The notes under the pieces were generated by a model. That model did not search any database. It was not told where the DNA came from and was given only the letters and a program-made list of their open reading frames with translations. This document shows positions 16,238-25,606 of a DNA stretch of 40,045 nt, piece by piece. Each line of letters opens with the position of its first letter. Position 1 is the stretch's first letter. Origin of the DNA: Singulisphaera sp. GP187 (GTDB taxonomy: Bacteria; Planctomycetota; Phycisphaerae; Phycisphaerales; SM1A02); assembly GCA_945862215.1 (NCBI GenBank), contig CAMAXY010000022.1:1-40045 (forward strand), read 5' to 3'. The position numbers and the translations under genes are program-made.

Positions 16238-19072
16238 CTAGAACAGTAAATTCACCATTCGCTTCGGCACGACGATGACCTTCTTTGGCGTACGCCCTTC
16301 CAACAGTTCGCGCACTTTGGCGTCTGCGAGAACTAAAGATTCAATTTCCGCGGCATCCGCGCCGCTTGGAACCCCAACTCTCGCTCGGACTTTTCCCTGA
16401 ATTTGCACTGGCAATTCAATCATGTCATCAACCAATTGCTTCTCGTCCACGATCGGCCACGAAGCGTTGCTCACACTGGTCGATTCTCCGAGTCGATGCC
16501 AAAGTTCTTCTGCAATATGGGGTGCAAATGGAGAAAGCGCGCAGAGGAATCTTCGCATTTGATCCGCAGTAAGCCCGCCATCAGATGGATCTTTCATCTG
16601 CGTCGGACGCGTCGCAAGATTGACCAATTCAATCAACGCTGCAATCGCAGTGTTCATCGCCAATCGCTCGATGTCGTGAGCAACCTTTTGAATCGTTCGG
16701 TGTAATTGCCGCTCAATATCTGGATTCGCTTCTCGTGCAAACATCACAGTGCCTGTGCGTTCATCGATTGCGAGTCTCCATACACGCTGAAGAAATCGAA
16801 AGACTCCAGCAATATCACGAGTATTCCACGGCTTCGAATCGGCGAGAGGACCCATGTACATCTCGTACAGTCGAAGTGTGTCTGCGCCATATTCTTCGAC
16901 AACCTCATCCGGCGTGACAACATTCTTCAGACTCTTGGACATCTTTGCGATCACACGCGTGACAGGTTCGTTCGTAGCGATCTCACGCCACGAACCAGAA
17001 TCTTCCCGTACTCCATCCGTTGCGATCAATGATCCATCGGAGCGTTCAAATGCAAAGCTGGTGATCATTCCCTGATGGAAAAGTTTTGCAAAGGGTTCTG
17101 GAGTACCAACTTCTCCAAGATCAAAAAGCATCTTGTGCCAGAAGCGTGAATAAAGCAGATGCAAAACCGCATGCTCGGCACCGCCGATATACAAATCAAC
17201 GCCGCGGTCGCCCATCCAATATCGTTCTGCATCTTTGCCTACAAATCGCGTGGAATTCTTCGGGTCGCAGTAGCGCAGGTAATACCAACATGACCCCGCC
17301 CATCCTGGCATTGTGTTGGTTTCTCGGCGAACAGGCGTTGACGGCGCGAGCAGCGTTGGGTCGACCCCTGCTTCACCAGCAGTTGTGTGAACCCACTCCT
17401 TCGCTTTTCCAAGTGGCGGCACTGGATGATCACTCTGCACTGGTTCATAATCCGTCAACGATGGAAGCTGCACGGGCAGAGCAGATTCCGAAATTGGAAA
17501 GTGCATCCCTCGATCATCAAACACAATCGGAAATGGTTCGCCCCAATATCTCTGCCGGCTGAAGAGCCAATCTCGCAGACGGAAATTGATTCGGCGAGAT
17601 CCCCTCCCGCATGACGCCAACCAATCAATCATCTTGGACGTCGCATCACTTGTCGAGAGTCCGTCAATCGACACGTCGTCATTGTGAGAATTGCATGCGA
17701 TGCCAGCTTCTGACGTTGCCAGTTCGCCGGTCCATGGACTTCCATCGACCGCGGCGACAACACAGCGAATGGGAAGATCGAAACGTTTGGCAAATGCGAA
17801 GTCGCGCTCATCATGCGCCGGAACTGCCATGATTGCGCCCGTGCCATAAGCCATCAGCACATAGTCCGCTGTCCAAATTGGTATGAGTTCTCCTGTTGCA
17901 GGATTCCTTGCGGAAACTCCTAGAGAAATCCCTGTTTTCTCACGACTTTCGGCTTGGCGATCGATGTCTGAACGATTGCGAGACCACTGCACATATTCGA
18001 CAATCGCTTGTTGATTCTTTGGCGAAAGTCCGCGCACCCATTCAACCAACGGATGCTCTGGCGCAACAACCATATATGTCGCACCAAAGAGTGTGTCTGG
18101 TCGAGTTGTAAAAACTGTGAGATCGCCAAATCCTTCGACGGCGAATCGAACTTCCGCGCCTTCGCTGCGACCAATCCATGCAGCCTGCATCATGCGCGTG
18201 GACTCGGGCCATTCGACAAGATCAAGATCGTCCAGAAGTCTCTGCGCGTACGCCGTAATTCGAAACATCCATTGTCGAAGCGGCATACGAAAGACTGGAT
18301 GACCTCCACGATCACTGCGACCATCAATGATTTCTTCGTTGGCAAGCACGGTGCCAAGCGCGGGACACCAATTGACTGTTTGCACACCGAGATATGCCAA
18401 GCGATGCGTATCCAAATGCGCTTGCCGTTGTAATGGCGTGCATGCCGACCACTTTTTCTCGATCTGTTGCGCCACCAAAGCAGTGCCATCGCCACCATCG
18501 CCCATCACCGAAATGACGCGATCTTCTTTTTCAAACTTCAACTCGAGTTCCGCAATTGGCCGAGCCTTTGCGCTCGAAGTGTCGTAATAGGATCGATATG
18601 CCCGCAGCCAAATTGATTGCGTCCACCGATAATAATCCGGATCGATCGTGCCAAATTCGCGCGACCAGTCATATCGAAATCCCAACCGCTGAAGTTGTCG
18701 CCGAAAATTATCGATCGCTGTACGCGTTGTGATCGCTGGATGCACTCCAGTCTGAACTGCATATTGTTCCGCAGGCAAACCAAACGCATCCCATCCCATT
18801 GGATGCAACACATTAAACCCACGCATCAATTTGTATCGCGTCAGAATGTCCGTTGCGGTGTATCCCTCGGGATGTCCGACATGCAGACCCGCCCCTGATG
18901 GATATGGAAACATATCCAAGATGTAATACTTCGGACGCGTCGCATCAAATCCAGCATCGCCAGGATTTGGCGCACGAAATGCATCATCGGCGGACCACTG
19001 CGTTTGCCAGTGCGTTTCGATTTTGCCTGCGCACTGCGCGTCGTATCGATGAGGTGTTTCGGAATCAAGCAT
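16238..19072 (-). CDS. leuS: Leucyl-tRNA synthetase
   Basis: The 944-residue class I aminoacyl-tRNA synthetase charges tRNA-Leu. From the ATG at 19072, the HIGH-type motif is PYPSGAGLHVGHPEG (HVGH at 64-67). The CP1 editing domain carries TTRPDTLFGATYMVV at about 322 and YGTGAIMAVPAHDERD at about 409. The second signature is KMSKS at 710-714. The anticodon-binding domain and the C-terminal VPKRMVNLLF end are present. The start at 19072 is preceded by a GGAG site at 6 bases; the longer frame starts with GTG at 19120. An insertion of about 60 residues (165-224) separates YRSYYD from LAYLGVQTVNWCP, making it longer than the roughly 860-residue E. coli enzyme. Confidence 0.97.
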   Translation of the reverse strand: MLDSETPHRYDAQCAGKIETHWQTQWSADDAFRAPNPGDAGFDATRPKYYILDMFPYPSGAGLHVGHPEGYTATDILTRYKLMRGFNVLHPMGWDAFGLPAEQYAVQTGVHPAITTRTAIDNFRRQLQRLGFRYDWSREFGTIDPDYYRWTQSIWLRAYRSYYDTSSAKARPIAELELKFEKEDRVISVMGDGGDGTALVAQQIEKKWSACTPLQRQAHLDTHRLAYLGVQTVNWCPALGTVLANEEIIDGRSDRGGHPVFRMPLRQWMFRITAYAQRLLDDLDLVEWPESTRMMQAAWIGRSEGAEVRFAVEGFGDLTVFTTRPDTLFGATYMVVAPEHPLVEWVRGLSPKNQQAIVEYVQWSRNRSDIDRQAESREKTGISLGVSARNPATGELIPIWTADYVLMAYGTGAIMAVPAHDERDFAFAKRFDLPIRCVVAAVDGSPWTGELATSEAGIACNSHNDDVSIDGLSTSDATSKMIDWLASCGRGSRRINFRLRDWLFSRQRYWGEPFPIVFDDRGMHFPISESALPVQLPSLTDYEPVQSDHPVPPLGKAKEWVHTTAGEAGVDPTLLAPSTPVRRETNTMPGWAGSCWYYLRYCDPKNSTRFVGKDAERYWMGDRGVDLYIGGAEHAVLHLLYSRFWHKMLFDLGEVGTPEPFAKLFHQGMITSFAFERSDGSLIATDGVREDSGSWREIATNEPVTRVIAKMSKSLKNVVTPDEVVEEYGADTLRLYEMYMGPLADSKPWNTRDIAGVFRFLQRVWRLAIDERTGTVMFAREANPDIERQLHRTIQKVAHDIERLAMNTAIAALIELVNLATRPTQMKDPSDGGLTADQMRRFLCALSPFAPHIAEELWHRLGESTSVSNASWPIVDEKQLVDDMIELPVQIQGKVRARVGVPSGADAAEIESLVLADAKVRELLEGRTPKKVIVVPKRMVNLLF

Positions 19073-19078
19073 TGGAAA

Positions 19079-19082
19079 CTCC
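19079..19082 (-). promoter_or_regulatory. Ribosome binding site (GGAG) for leuS
   Basis: GGAG lies 6 bases before the ATG at 19072. It favours that ATG over the GTG at 19120. Confidence 0.6.
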
Positions 19083-19159
19083 GAAGGATAGCCACGGTTC
19101 TTTGACGTTGTCGGGATCACGCTTCGCGAAATCTCTTTGGCAAGTTTCTTCGGGCGCGT

Positions 19160-20836
19160 TTATGCGGACTGCGGACGACGACTTTGAAATTGCGACTGCT
19201 CGCTGACATACTTCATCGCATCGCCAACAACATAGAAACTGCCGGTGACACAGACCAAGTCATCTTGACTTGTTGCTCGAAGCGCCAACTGAATGGCTTC
19301 GCCAACAGTCCGAGCAACTTGACTCATCTTGCCGCTTCGTTCTTGAAAGAGTTTTTGCAACTCATATGGATCCGCTGCGCGAGGATTGCTTGATGCCTTC
19401 GTGAAGATCACTTTGTCAGCTCCAAGATTCAGTCGATCAAGCATCTCGCCAACATCTTTGTCTTGGCAGCAACCAAAGACGCACACCATGCTGTCATACG
19501 GCACATGAGCGCCGACGCATCGCATGAGCGCATTGAGACTGGAAGGATTGTGCGCGCCATCGACCAAGACTCGCGGCCGATCGCTGATGAGATCCATGCG
19601 ACCCATGACCTTTGTCTTTGCCAAACCGCCAGTGACAAGATGCTCTGGGCAATCAAAGCCCGCAGCGCGAACGCATTCGACTGCGGCGAGAGCGAGCCCA
19701 CAATTTGTCGCTTGATGTTCGCCAGGAAGAGGCACTGGCAAATGTTCGATGCGAGATTGCTTGGTGTAATAGCAGACTCGCGTATGTGGGCCAAGTTCTG
19801 GCGACGTGCAGAATCGGCTGGAAAATTCAATATCTTTATTGACGATCTTCAGTTCCGCGCCAACTTTTTCCGCAACTTCGATAAATGTTTTATTAACTTC
19901 GGGTTGCGCATCAAAGACGATTGCGGGAACGCCGCGCTTGAAAATACCAGCCTTTTCACGAGCAATCTTGGGAAGTGTGTCACCAAGAATGCGCGTGTGA
20001 TCGAAATCAATTGTGGTCACGACTGTGACAAGTGGAGTCAGCACATTCGTCGAATCCAATCGGCCGCCGAGTCCAACTTCAACTACGGCAATATCGACGG
20101 CTTCATCTGCGAAGTGCTTGAATGCCATCGCAGTCATCGCTTCGAAGAATGTTGGTTCGACCTTTGCCTTCGCCGCTGCTGCTTGCACTTTCTTCGCCAT
20201 CTCGACCATCGCAGGCTTGGTGATCATTCGGTTATTGATGGCAATACGCTCGCGCATATCGACGAAATGTGGACTTGTATAAAGCCCAACCGTATAGTCG
20301 CACTCTTCAAGCATGTGAGCGATCATTGCGCAAGTCGAACCTTTTCCAACAGTTCCTGCAACATGCACCGTCTTGATCTGCTCATGAGGATTTCCCATCG
20401 CCGCAAGTAACGCGCGCATGCGATCCAATCGGAATGTTCCATCGTCGTACTTCACGACGCGCATGCGTTCGATGTCGGGACGTTCTGAAAGCCACTTCAG
20501 CGCAGCCTGATATCCGTTGATGTCGATCTTTGCAGGACGAACCGCAGGAGTCTCGACCGCAATAGTCTGCGGCTTCGTCGGAGTCTTGGTTGGCGCAATC
20601 GTTGGCGCCTTAGCCACAATTTTGGCCGGAGCTTTGGCGACAACCTTCGATGGGGATTTTGCCGCGACTTTCGCAGCCACGTTTACTCCAGTCTTTGCTC
20701 CAATTTTTCCAGAACTCGCTCCCGACTTGCCTCCTTGGTTCTTGATTGCCTTCGCGGCAACCTTTGAAGTGGTCGAAACGACCTTCGTTGGAGATAGAGA
20801 ACGAGACCCTGTCCGACCGAGTGGCTTGCTATTCAT
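19160..20836 (-). CDS. folC: FolC (dihydrofolate/folylpolyglutamate synthase) with long Lys/Ala/Pro tail
   Basis: The 558-residue protein starts at MNSKPLGRTG; a longer frame would run into the divergent LOG gene. Residues 1 to about 104 are low-complexity and rich in Lys, Ala, Pro and Thr (AAKSPSKVVAKAPAKIVAK). The FolC core starts at INGYQAALKWL. It has FRLDRMRALLAAMGNP, P-loop HVAGTVGKGST at about 158-168 (Val in place of the usual Asn), YTSPHFVDMRERI, VVEVGLGGRLDSTNV, TTIDFDHTRILGDTL and AREKAGIFKRG. FolC adds glutamate to dihydropteroate and folates. A typical FolC has about 420-450 residues, so the tail is an extra basic extension. It lies 87 bases downstream of leuS's start on the same strand order (folC is upstream of leuS). 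Confidence 0.93.
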   Translation of the reverse strand: MNSKPLGRTGSRSLSPTKVVSTTSKVAAKAIKNQGGKSGASSGKIGAKTGVNVAAKVAAKSPSKVVAKAPAKIVAKAPTIAPTKTPTKPQTIAVETPAVRPAKIDINGYQAALKWLSERPDIERMRVVKYDDGTFRLDRMRALLAAMGNPHEQIKTVHVAGTVGKGSTCAMIAHMLEECDYTVGLYTSPHFVDMRERIAINNRMITKPAMVEMAKKVQAAAAKAKVEPTFFEAMTAMAFKHFADEAVDIAVVEVGLGGRLDSTNVLTPLVTVVTTIDFDHTRILGDTLPKIAREKAGIFKRGVPAIVFDAQPEVNKTFIEVAEKVGAELKIVNKDIEFSSRFCTSPELGPHTRVCYYTKQSRIEHLPVPLPGEHQATNCGLALAAVECVRAAGFDCPEHLVTGGLAKTKVMGRMDLISDRPRVLVDGAHNPSSLNALMRCVGAHVPYDSMVCVFGCCQDKDVGEMLDRLNLGADKVIFTKASSNPRAADPYELQKLFQERSGKMSQVARTVGEAIQLALRATSQDDLVCVTGSFYVVGDAMKYVSEQSQFQSRRPQSA

Positions 20837-20845
20837 AGGACTTTG

Positions 20846-20851
20846 AGTGTA
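20846..20851 (-). promoter_or_regulatory. Candidate -10 element (TACACT) for folC, overlapping a plus-strand element
   Basis: TACACT lies 9 bases before the folC ATG. The following bases (CAAAGTC) also follow the hexamer of the gene starting at 38589. On the plus strand an overlapping TGTAGT (20848-20853) is 10 bases before the LOG ATG. Confidence 0.4.
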
Positions 20852-20863
20852 GTCCTCTACGCC

Positions 20864-21649
20864 ATGGAATCCAAACACATCAAAGATGCGTTGCAACACG
20901 AGGCTTGGCGGACCCTTCGCATCATGAGCGAATTCGTTGATGCCACCGACACAATGGTCCGAGTTGGCCCTGCAGTCGCTGTTTTTGGCTCTGCTCGCAC
21001 TCGACCCGAGAAACATGAGTTCATTCAAGCAGTCGAATGCGGACGCATGTTGGTCGAAAGAGGATTTGCGGTCATCACTGGTGGCGGACCTGGAATTATG
21101 GAAGCTGCGAACAAAGGTGCGCTCGAAGCGAATGGTGTTTCGGTCGGTTTGAATATTTCTTTGCCCTTCGAACAGAAACCGAATCCATACCAAAGTATTG
21201 AATTAACTTTTCGATACTTCTTCGTTCGTAAAGTGATGTTCGTGAAGCATGCGCGCGGCTTCATCATTTTCCCTGGTGGCTTTGGAACGATGGATGAACT
21301 CTTTGAATCGCTCACGCTGATTCAGACGCTGAAGATCGTGCCCTTCCCTGTTGTGCTGATCGGGAAGAAATTTTGGCAGCCGCTACTTGACTGGATGCGC
21401 ACGACTCTCGCTGAAGAACATGGCACGATTTCAGCGGAAGATTTCGAACTTTTCCGTGTGACAGATGATGTGTGCGAAGCGGTCGATATCGTGCACGATG
21501 TCCATGCAGGACGAAGAGCGTGGGCTCCAAAGCTTCCGCGCTTCGCTTCGGATCCGCCAGTCTCTCAAGAAGAAGGTATTCGTTCGGGTGTTCATCCCAG
21601 ACGACATCTGCAAGGCGATGCAGCAATGGGCATCGACAACATCGAGTAG
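20864..21649 (+). CDS. LOG-family protein (cytokinin-riboside phosphoribohydrolase-like)
   Basis: The 261-residue Rossmann-fold protein starts at MESKHIKDAL; a TTG start 21 bases upstream is less likely. It has AVAVFGSARTRPE, then GFAVITGGGPGIMEAANKGA at about 67-86, and the family signature PGGFGTMDE at about 137-145. The conserved Arg and Lys of FRYFFVRKVMF are also present. LOG-family enzymes hydrolyse nucleoside 5'-monophosphates to the base and ribose 5-phosphate. Lysine-decarboxylase annotations of this family are historical. The last 35 residues are poorly conserved and Arg/Pro-rich. It is divergent from folC, with 27 bases between starts, and converges with hrpB. Confidence 0.93.
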   Translation: MESKHIKDALQHEAWRTLRIMSEFVDATDTMVRVGPAVAVFGSARTRPEKHEFIQAVECGRMLVERGFAVITGGGPGIMEAANKGALEANGVSVGLNISLPFEQKPNPYQSIELTFRYFFVRKVMFVKHARGFIIFPGGFGTMDELFESLTLIQTLKIVPFPVVLIGKKFWQPLLDWMRTTLAEEHGTISAEDFELFRVTDDVCEAVDIVHDVHAGRRAWAPKLPRFASDPPVSQEEGIRSGVHPRRHLQGDAAMGIDNIE

Positions 21650-21692
21650 AAATTTTTGCGCGAAATAATTTGAGCGATACGCGGGCTTTGCT

Positions 21693-24248
21693 TTATCGCC
21701 ATTCGTGCCTTGGATAGCGACGGCGAAGTTCATTTCGAATCTCCGGATACAAAACACGCCAAAATCCTGCAAGATCGGCGGTTGTTTGTAGTGGACGGCG
21801 ATTCGGCCCAAGAATTTCCAGACGAACTGCAACGCGACCACCAGCAACGCTTGGTGTTTGATCGAGACCATAAAAATCTTGAATCTTTGCGCTGCCTCGC
21901 GGAGGTTGTCCGTTTTCGTAAATCAATTTCATCTTGGAACCACTCGGCAGACGAATATCCGCCGGAGCCATTTGTTGAACAAATGTTTGATCTTCATACG
22001 ACAATGCACTGAGCACTGTCGCAAGACAACTGCGACCACGAACTTGACTCCAACGTGATGCGCCTGCTGCGATCTCTGCGAACAAGATACGCAGGTCGTC
22101 ATCCGCATAGGTCAACAATTCACGCTGCGGAAATGTTTCTGCGACCCATCTCGTTCGTGCAATCCACGGAGCAATTTGCTCTTCCCACTCATCTGGTCGC
22201 AGTCCATCTCCCATCATTCGCACTGCAATGATCTCGGATGCAACCGCCAAGTTTCGAGAGGGGCGAACTGTTCGCTCGATGACCGTGTCATCAAAGAGTT
22301 GCTCTTCGATTTCTTCGACAGATTGCGATGACGCCTCCCAACGCTCTTCGACACGATTGGAAAAACGATGCGGGAGCGTTGATTCAAGCCAGGCTCTTTC
22401 GAGTGCAACCGTCATCGAGAGCGTGGTCTCTGCGGTATCGCCGCCGCCACTTTGGCGAACTTCGAAAGCCAACAGCGGACCCGCACCCTCGTGCAAACTT
22501 CGCTTGTCGATGGAGACCTTGCGTCGCTGAGCCATCGCGGCATGCGGTCGATGTCGATCAAGGCGCCATGCAATTCGATCTGGAAAACCAAGCATAAATG
22601 ATTCGGCAATCGCTTCGTCGGAAGAATTTCCAGCCTGCGCTCCAGCCTGCGCGCCACGCGATCCTTGCGCCAAATCTCCTGCAGCACGAAGCGCGGCAGA
22701 AGAAAGATGGTCCGCGGCACGACCGACTTCGCGTGCGGCATCTGAATCAATCGACATTCGATTTGCTTTGCCACCACGCCACGCAAGAAACAATCGTTCG
22801 CGTGCGATCACGTCACTTGGTCGATCATCGGTCTCGAGGTGTCGACGCATCGACTCCGAATTCTCTCGATCGAATGGATCGCGCTCGGATAAGAACGCCG
22901 CCCAAAGTCCTGCGCGCTGGGCACATCCTCTGCGCGCTCCTTCCAAGAGTGCGCGCGCCAATCGTGGATGCGCGGGGATCTGCGCCATCGCTCGGCCGTC
23001 GGGAGTCAGTCGTCCCTGTGAATCCATTGCGCCGCATCCCACAAGAACCCGCAGTGCGCGATCGAGAGCCGCCGAATCTGGCAAATCGATCCACGGAAAT
23101 TTCAGTGGATCACTTTCACCAACAACCGAAAGTCCCAGCAGTGCTTCTGAAAGATCGATGCGATGAACTTCGGGCGCATCAAATTCGGCTCGACGATTGT
23201 GCGTGGCTTCGCTCCAGAGTCGCAAGCAAACTCCAGGTGCAGTCCGACCCGCGCGTCCTGCGCGCTGACGAGCGCTTGCTTGACTGATGGGTTCGAGTTT
23301 CAATGCGTTCAGGTCGCGCAGTGGGTCGAATCGATGAACGCGTGCCAATCCACTGTCTACGACAAAGCGAACTCCGGGGATTGTCAGGCTTGTTTCAGCG
23401 ACATTTGTGGCAACCACGATCTTGCGACGATCAGATGGATTGAGCGCACGATCTTGTTCTTCCGGCGATTGACCTCCATGAAGTGCCATGACATCGAACG
23501 CTCCCGAGGGCAATCTTGATCTCAGCGCTTCGATCATGCGCTGAATTTCATTTCTGCCAGGCATGAACACCAATCCATCGCCCTGCAGATTTCCAGCCGC
23601 ATCAACGACCGCTGTGACTGCGCGATCAATCACATCTTCGTTAGCTCGAACATCACCGAGGAATCGAATATCAACTGGATGCATTCGCCCTGGTACCAAG
23701 AGCGGATCAACGCCGAAGACCTCTCCAAGCCGAGCTGCATCGAGCGTTGCACTCATGATCGCAACGCGCAAATCAGGTCTGCGCTGTGATTGCAATCGAC
23801 GCACCATGCCAGCAGCAAGGTCCGTAGAAATTCCACGCTCATGAAATTCGTCAAGCACGACCACGGAGATGCCTTTGAGATCTTGTGTCCCTTGCGCCAA
23901 GCGAACGAAGAGACCGTCGGTCATAAAAAGTATTTTTGTCTCTGCACTTTCGACTCGTTCGTATCGAGTGCGGTATCCCACAAGACCACCTTCTCGAACT
24001 CCCATTTCGAATGCAACTCGTCGTGCGACGGCGCGTGCCGCCAAGCGACGAGGCTGCAACACGACAATTCGGCCTTCGCCGGCGACGCCAGATTTCAGCA
24101 AAATTTGCGGGACTTGTGTGGTTTTTCCGGAACCCGTCTCGGCAACGAGTACGAGTTTTCGATCGCTCGTTATTCTCCCAACGATCTCTTGCGCGAATGC
24201 GTTGATCGGCAACGAATCTGTTCGTGCGAGCCGTGGCTCAGAATGCAT
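21693..24248 (-). CDS. hrpB: ATP-dependent RNA helicase HrpB
   Basis: The 851-residue DExH-box helicase has motif I ETGSGKTT at 37-44, VLQPRRLAARAVA, motif II DEFH at 133-136, and MSATLDAARLGEVF. Later come VFMPGRNEIQRMIEALRSRL, VVATNVAETSLTIPGV and QRAGRAGRTAPGVCLRLWSE. The C-terminal half matches HrpB rather than HrpA, ending in EIRNELRRRYPRHEWR, a typical HrpB terminus. HrpB is a bacterial RNA helicase with no well-defined substrate in most species. Its start overlaps the upstream membrane-anchored gene by 11 bases, so it is translated as part of the ribH-to-hrpB run. Length matches the family. Confidence 0.96.
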   Translation of the reverse strand: MHSEPRLARTDSLPINAFAQEIVGRITSDRKLVLVAETGSGKTTQVPQILLKSGVAGEGRIVVLQPRRLAARAVARRVAFEMGVREGGLVGYRTRYERVESAETKILFMTDGLFVRLAQGTQDLKGISVVVLDEFHERGISTDLAAGMVRRLQSQRRPDLRVAIMSATLDAARLGEVFGVDPLLVPGRMHPVDIRFLGDVRANEDVIDRAVTAVVDAAGNLQGDGLVFMPGRNEIQRMIEALRSRLPSGAFDVMALHGGQSPEEQDRALNPSDRRKIVVATNVAETSLTIPGVRFVVDSGLARVHRFDPLRDLNALKLEPISQASARQRAGRAGRTAPGVCLRLWSEATHNRRAEFDAPEVHRIDLSEALLGLSVVGESDPLKFPWIDLPDSAALDRALRVLVGCGAMDSQGRLTPDGRAMAQIPAHPRLARALLEGARRGCAQRAGLWAAFLSERDPFDRENSESMRRHLETDDRPSDVIARERLFLAWRGGKANRMSIDSDAAREVGRAADHLSSAALRAAGDLAQGSRGAQAGAQAGNSSDEAIAESFMLGFPDRIAWRLDRHRPHAAMAQRRKVSIDKRSLHEGAGPLLAFEVRQSGGGDTAETTLSMTVALERAWLESTLPHRFSNRVEERWEASSQSVEEIEEQLFDDTVIERTVRPSRNLAVASEIIAVRMMGDGLRPDEWEEQIAPWIARTRWVAETFPQRELLTYADDDLRILFAEIAAGASRWSQVRGRSCLATVLSALSYEDQTFVQQMAPADIRLPSGSKMKLIYENGQPPRGSAKIQDFYGLDQTPSVAGGRVAVRLEILGPNRRPLQTTADLAGFWRVLYPEIRNELRRRYPRHEWR

Positions 24249-24951
24249 TGGAGTAACGCTTGCGAACGTCTTGGAGAAAACGAGAAATCTGACCTTGCTG
24301 CTTTGGACTTGCGGTCACTTCGACTTCTTTCTGCCAAAGACTCATGAATCCCAGCGCTCCGTCCTCGGTGAGAGATGGGACCTCTCTCTCTTTCATACGC
24401 TCTTCTCCACGATCGGACTGAGATTTGATCTTGTCAATCCGCTCCTTATCAGTCTGCTCGCTTTCCTTACCAGTTGTGATCTTCTCGCCCATCTTTGTCC
24501 AATTGACAATCCAATCATCGATGTACTTTCCTTGATCACTTGGCGCAACATCGAAATATCCAGAGGCGCCTTGGACAAGAATATCTCGAGCCAATATGCG
24601 CACATTTTGAGTCATCTGTTTGCGCGCTGGGCCTGTCACACCTGCAAAGAATCCAGCCATCGCAGCACTGTCCGATGATTCCATTCCTCGAAATCGATTG
24701 CTGAGTTCCAAAAGGAAATTCATGCGTTTTTCAAGAGATAATTCGTTGAAATCATCCAATGCCAGATAACCCAGAACATCATCCACAGGCGTATCGAAAA
24801 TCGACGGTGGGGGCCGCCAACGAACAGAAACCCACCACCACACTCCACACGAAACAATCAGCAACATCGCAAGAATCACCGCTGCTCGGAACAATTCTTT
24901 CCCGCGATTTCGCAGTGTGTATTTCAGTTCGTGAAAGTCGATGAATGCCAT
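24238..24951 (-). CDS. Single-pass membrane protein of unknown function
   Basis: The 237-residue protein has a basic N terminus, one hydrophobic helix at about residues 22-42 ending in SVRWRPPPS, and a long soluble region that is probably extracytoplasmic. The soluble part is mostly helical, with a charged stretch around 155-190 (KESEQTDKERIDKIKSQSD) that may be a coiled coil. The family was not recognised. An AAAGGA site lies just 3 bases before the ATG, which is close. It lies between a pseudopilin and hrpB and overlaps hrpB by 11 bases. A role with the neighbouring pseudopilin is possible but unsupported. Confidence 0.75.
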   Translation of the reverse strand: MAFIDFHELKYTLRNRGKELFRAAVILAMLLIVSCGVWWWVSVRWRPPPSIFDTPVDDVLGYLALDDFNELSLEKRMNFLLELSNRFRGMESSDSAAMAGFFAGVTGPARKQMTQNVRILARDILVQGASGYFDVAPSDQGKYIDDWIVNWTKMGEKITTGKESEQTDKERIDKIKSQSDRGEERMKEREVPSLTEDGALGFMSLWQKEVEVTASPKQQGQISRFLQDVRKRYSNAF

Positions 24952-24973
24952 GTTTCCTTTGGGACTTCAGTTT

Positions 24974-25606
24974 TCAATCAACCGAGGTTTCGTATTCCAC
25001 TTTCGTTGCTTTTGCCGATCCATCCAAATAGACACCGTTTCGAGGCACGCGCGTTCCAGGATGCCGATCAGCGCTATCCAACAATATCGGAAAGAGTCCT
25101 TTGCTGTCATTCTCAAAAAGTTTTACCACCAACTTTGATTCTGTTTGCAGGCGAGCAGTTTCGCGTTGGCGCTCACTTGCGGTCAAAGGAAGTTTGAGTA
25201 AGACTTGAAGAACTTCCAATTGTATTTGTGGCGAAAAACGAATCAATCCTGGAAGATATGTATAGCTCGTCCCAGTCTCAGTGGACTCGATGTCATCATC
25301 CGCTGGGCACAACCACGTTCGACTGTCCGCAGGCTGAAACTTCGAGAGGAGATTTGGCAGTCCCCCTTCAATTCCCTGAGGAGTCACCACTGGCAGAAAT
25401 TCGCACATCGGCAAGATGCCTTTGTTTATAGTTTGATATGACTGCCAAACAGTAAAATTTTGGCGCAGATTGCTGAGACAATTTGTGTTGTAAGACTCAC
25501 GTTTCACCATTTTGAAAGCAGGCATAATCAAGCCAGTCAACAATGCGATGATTCCAATCACCACAAGTGTCTCAATCAGCGTGAATCCTCGTGCGCGAGC
25601 TTTCAT
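24974..25606 (-). CDS. Pseudopilin with prepilin signal
   Basis: The 210-residue protein begins MKARARGFTLIETLVVIGII, with the canonical Gly-Phe cleavage site for prepilin peptidase and Glu at position 5 of the mature protein. It continues with SNLRQNFTVWQSYQTINKG, a pattern shared with the pseudopilin at 2467-3309. The C-terminal RHPGTRVPRNGVYLDGSAK fits the planctomycete H-X9-DG-type tail. It overlaps ftsY by 4 bases (start inside the ftsY stop), so the two are translationally coupled. Assembly partners are absent from the window. Confidence 0.9.
   Translation of the reverse strand: MKARARGFTLIETLVVIGIIALLTGLIMPAFKMVKRESYNTNCLSNLRQNFTVWQSYQTINKGILPMCEFLPVVTPQGIEGGLPNLLSKFQPADSRTWLCPADDDIESTETGTSYTYLPGLIRFSPQIQLEVLQVLLKLPLTASERQRETARLQTESKLVVKLFENDSKGLFPILLDSADRHPGTRVPRNGVYLDGSAKATKVEYETSVD

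Noticed and set aside
19463-20410. Long open frame opposite folC
   Set aside because: Antisense shadow of the FolC core; composition is Cys/His/Arg-rich and no domain is seen.
20837-21193. Extension of folC upstream to 21193
   Set aside because: It would overlap the divergent LOG gene and has no FolC features; MNSK at 20836 is a better start.
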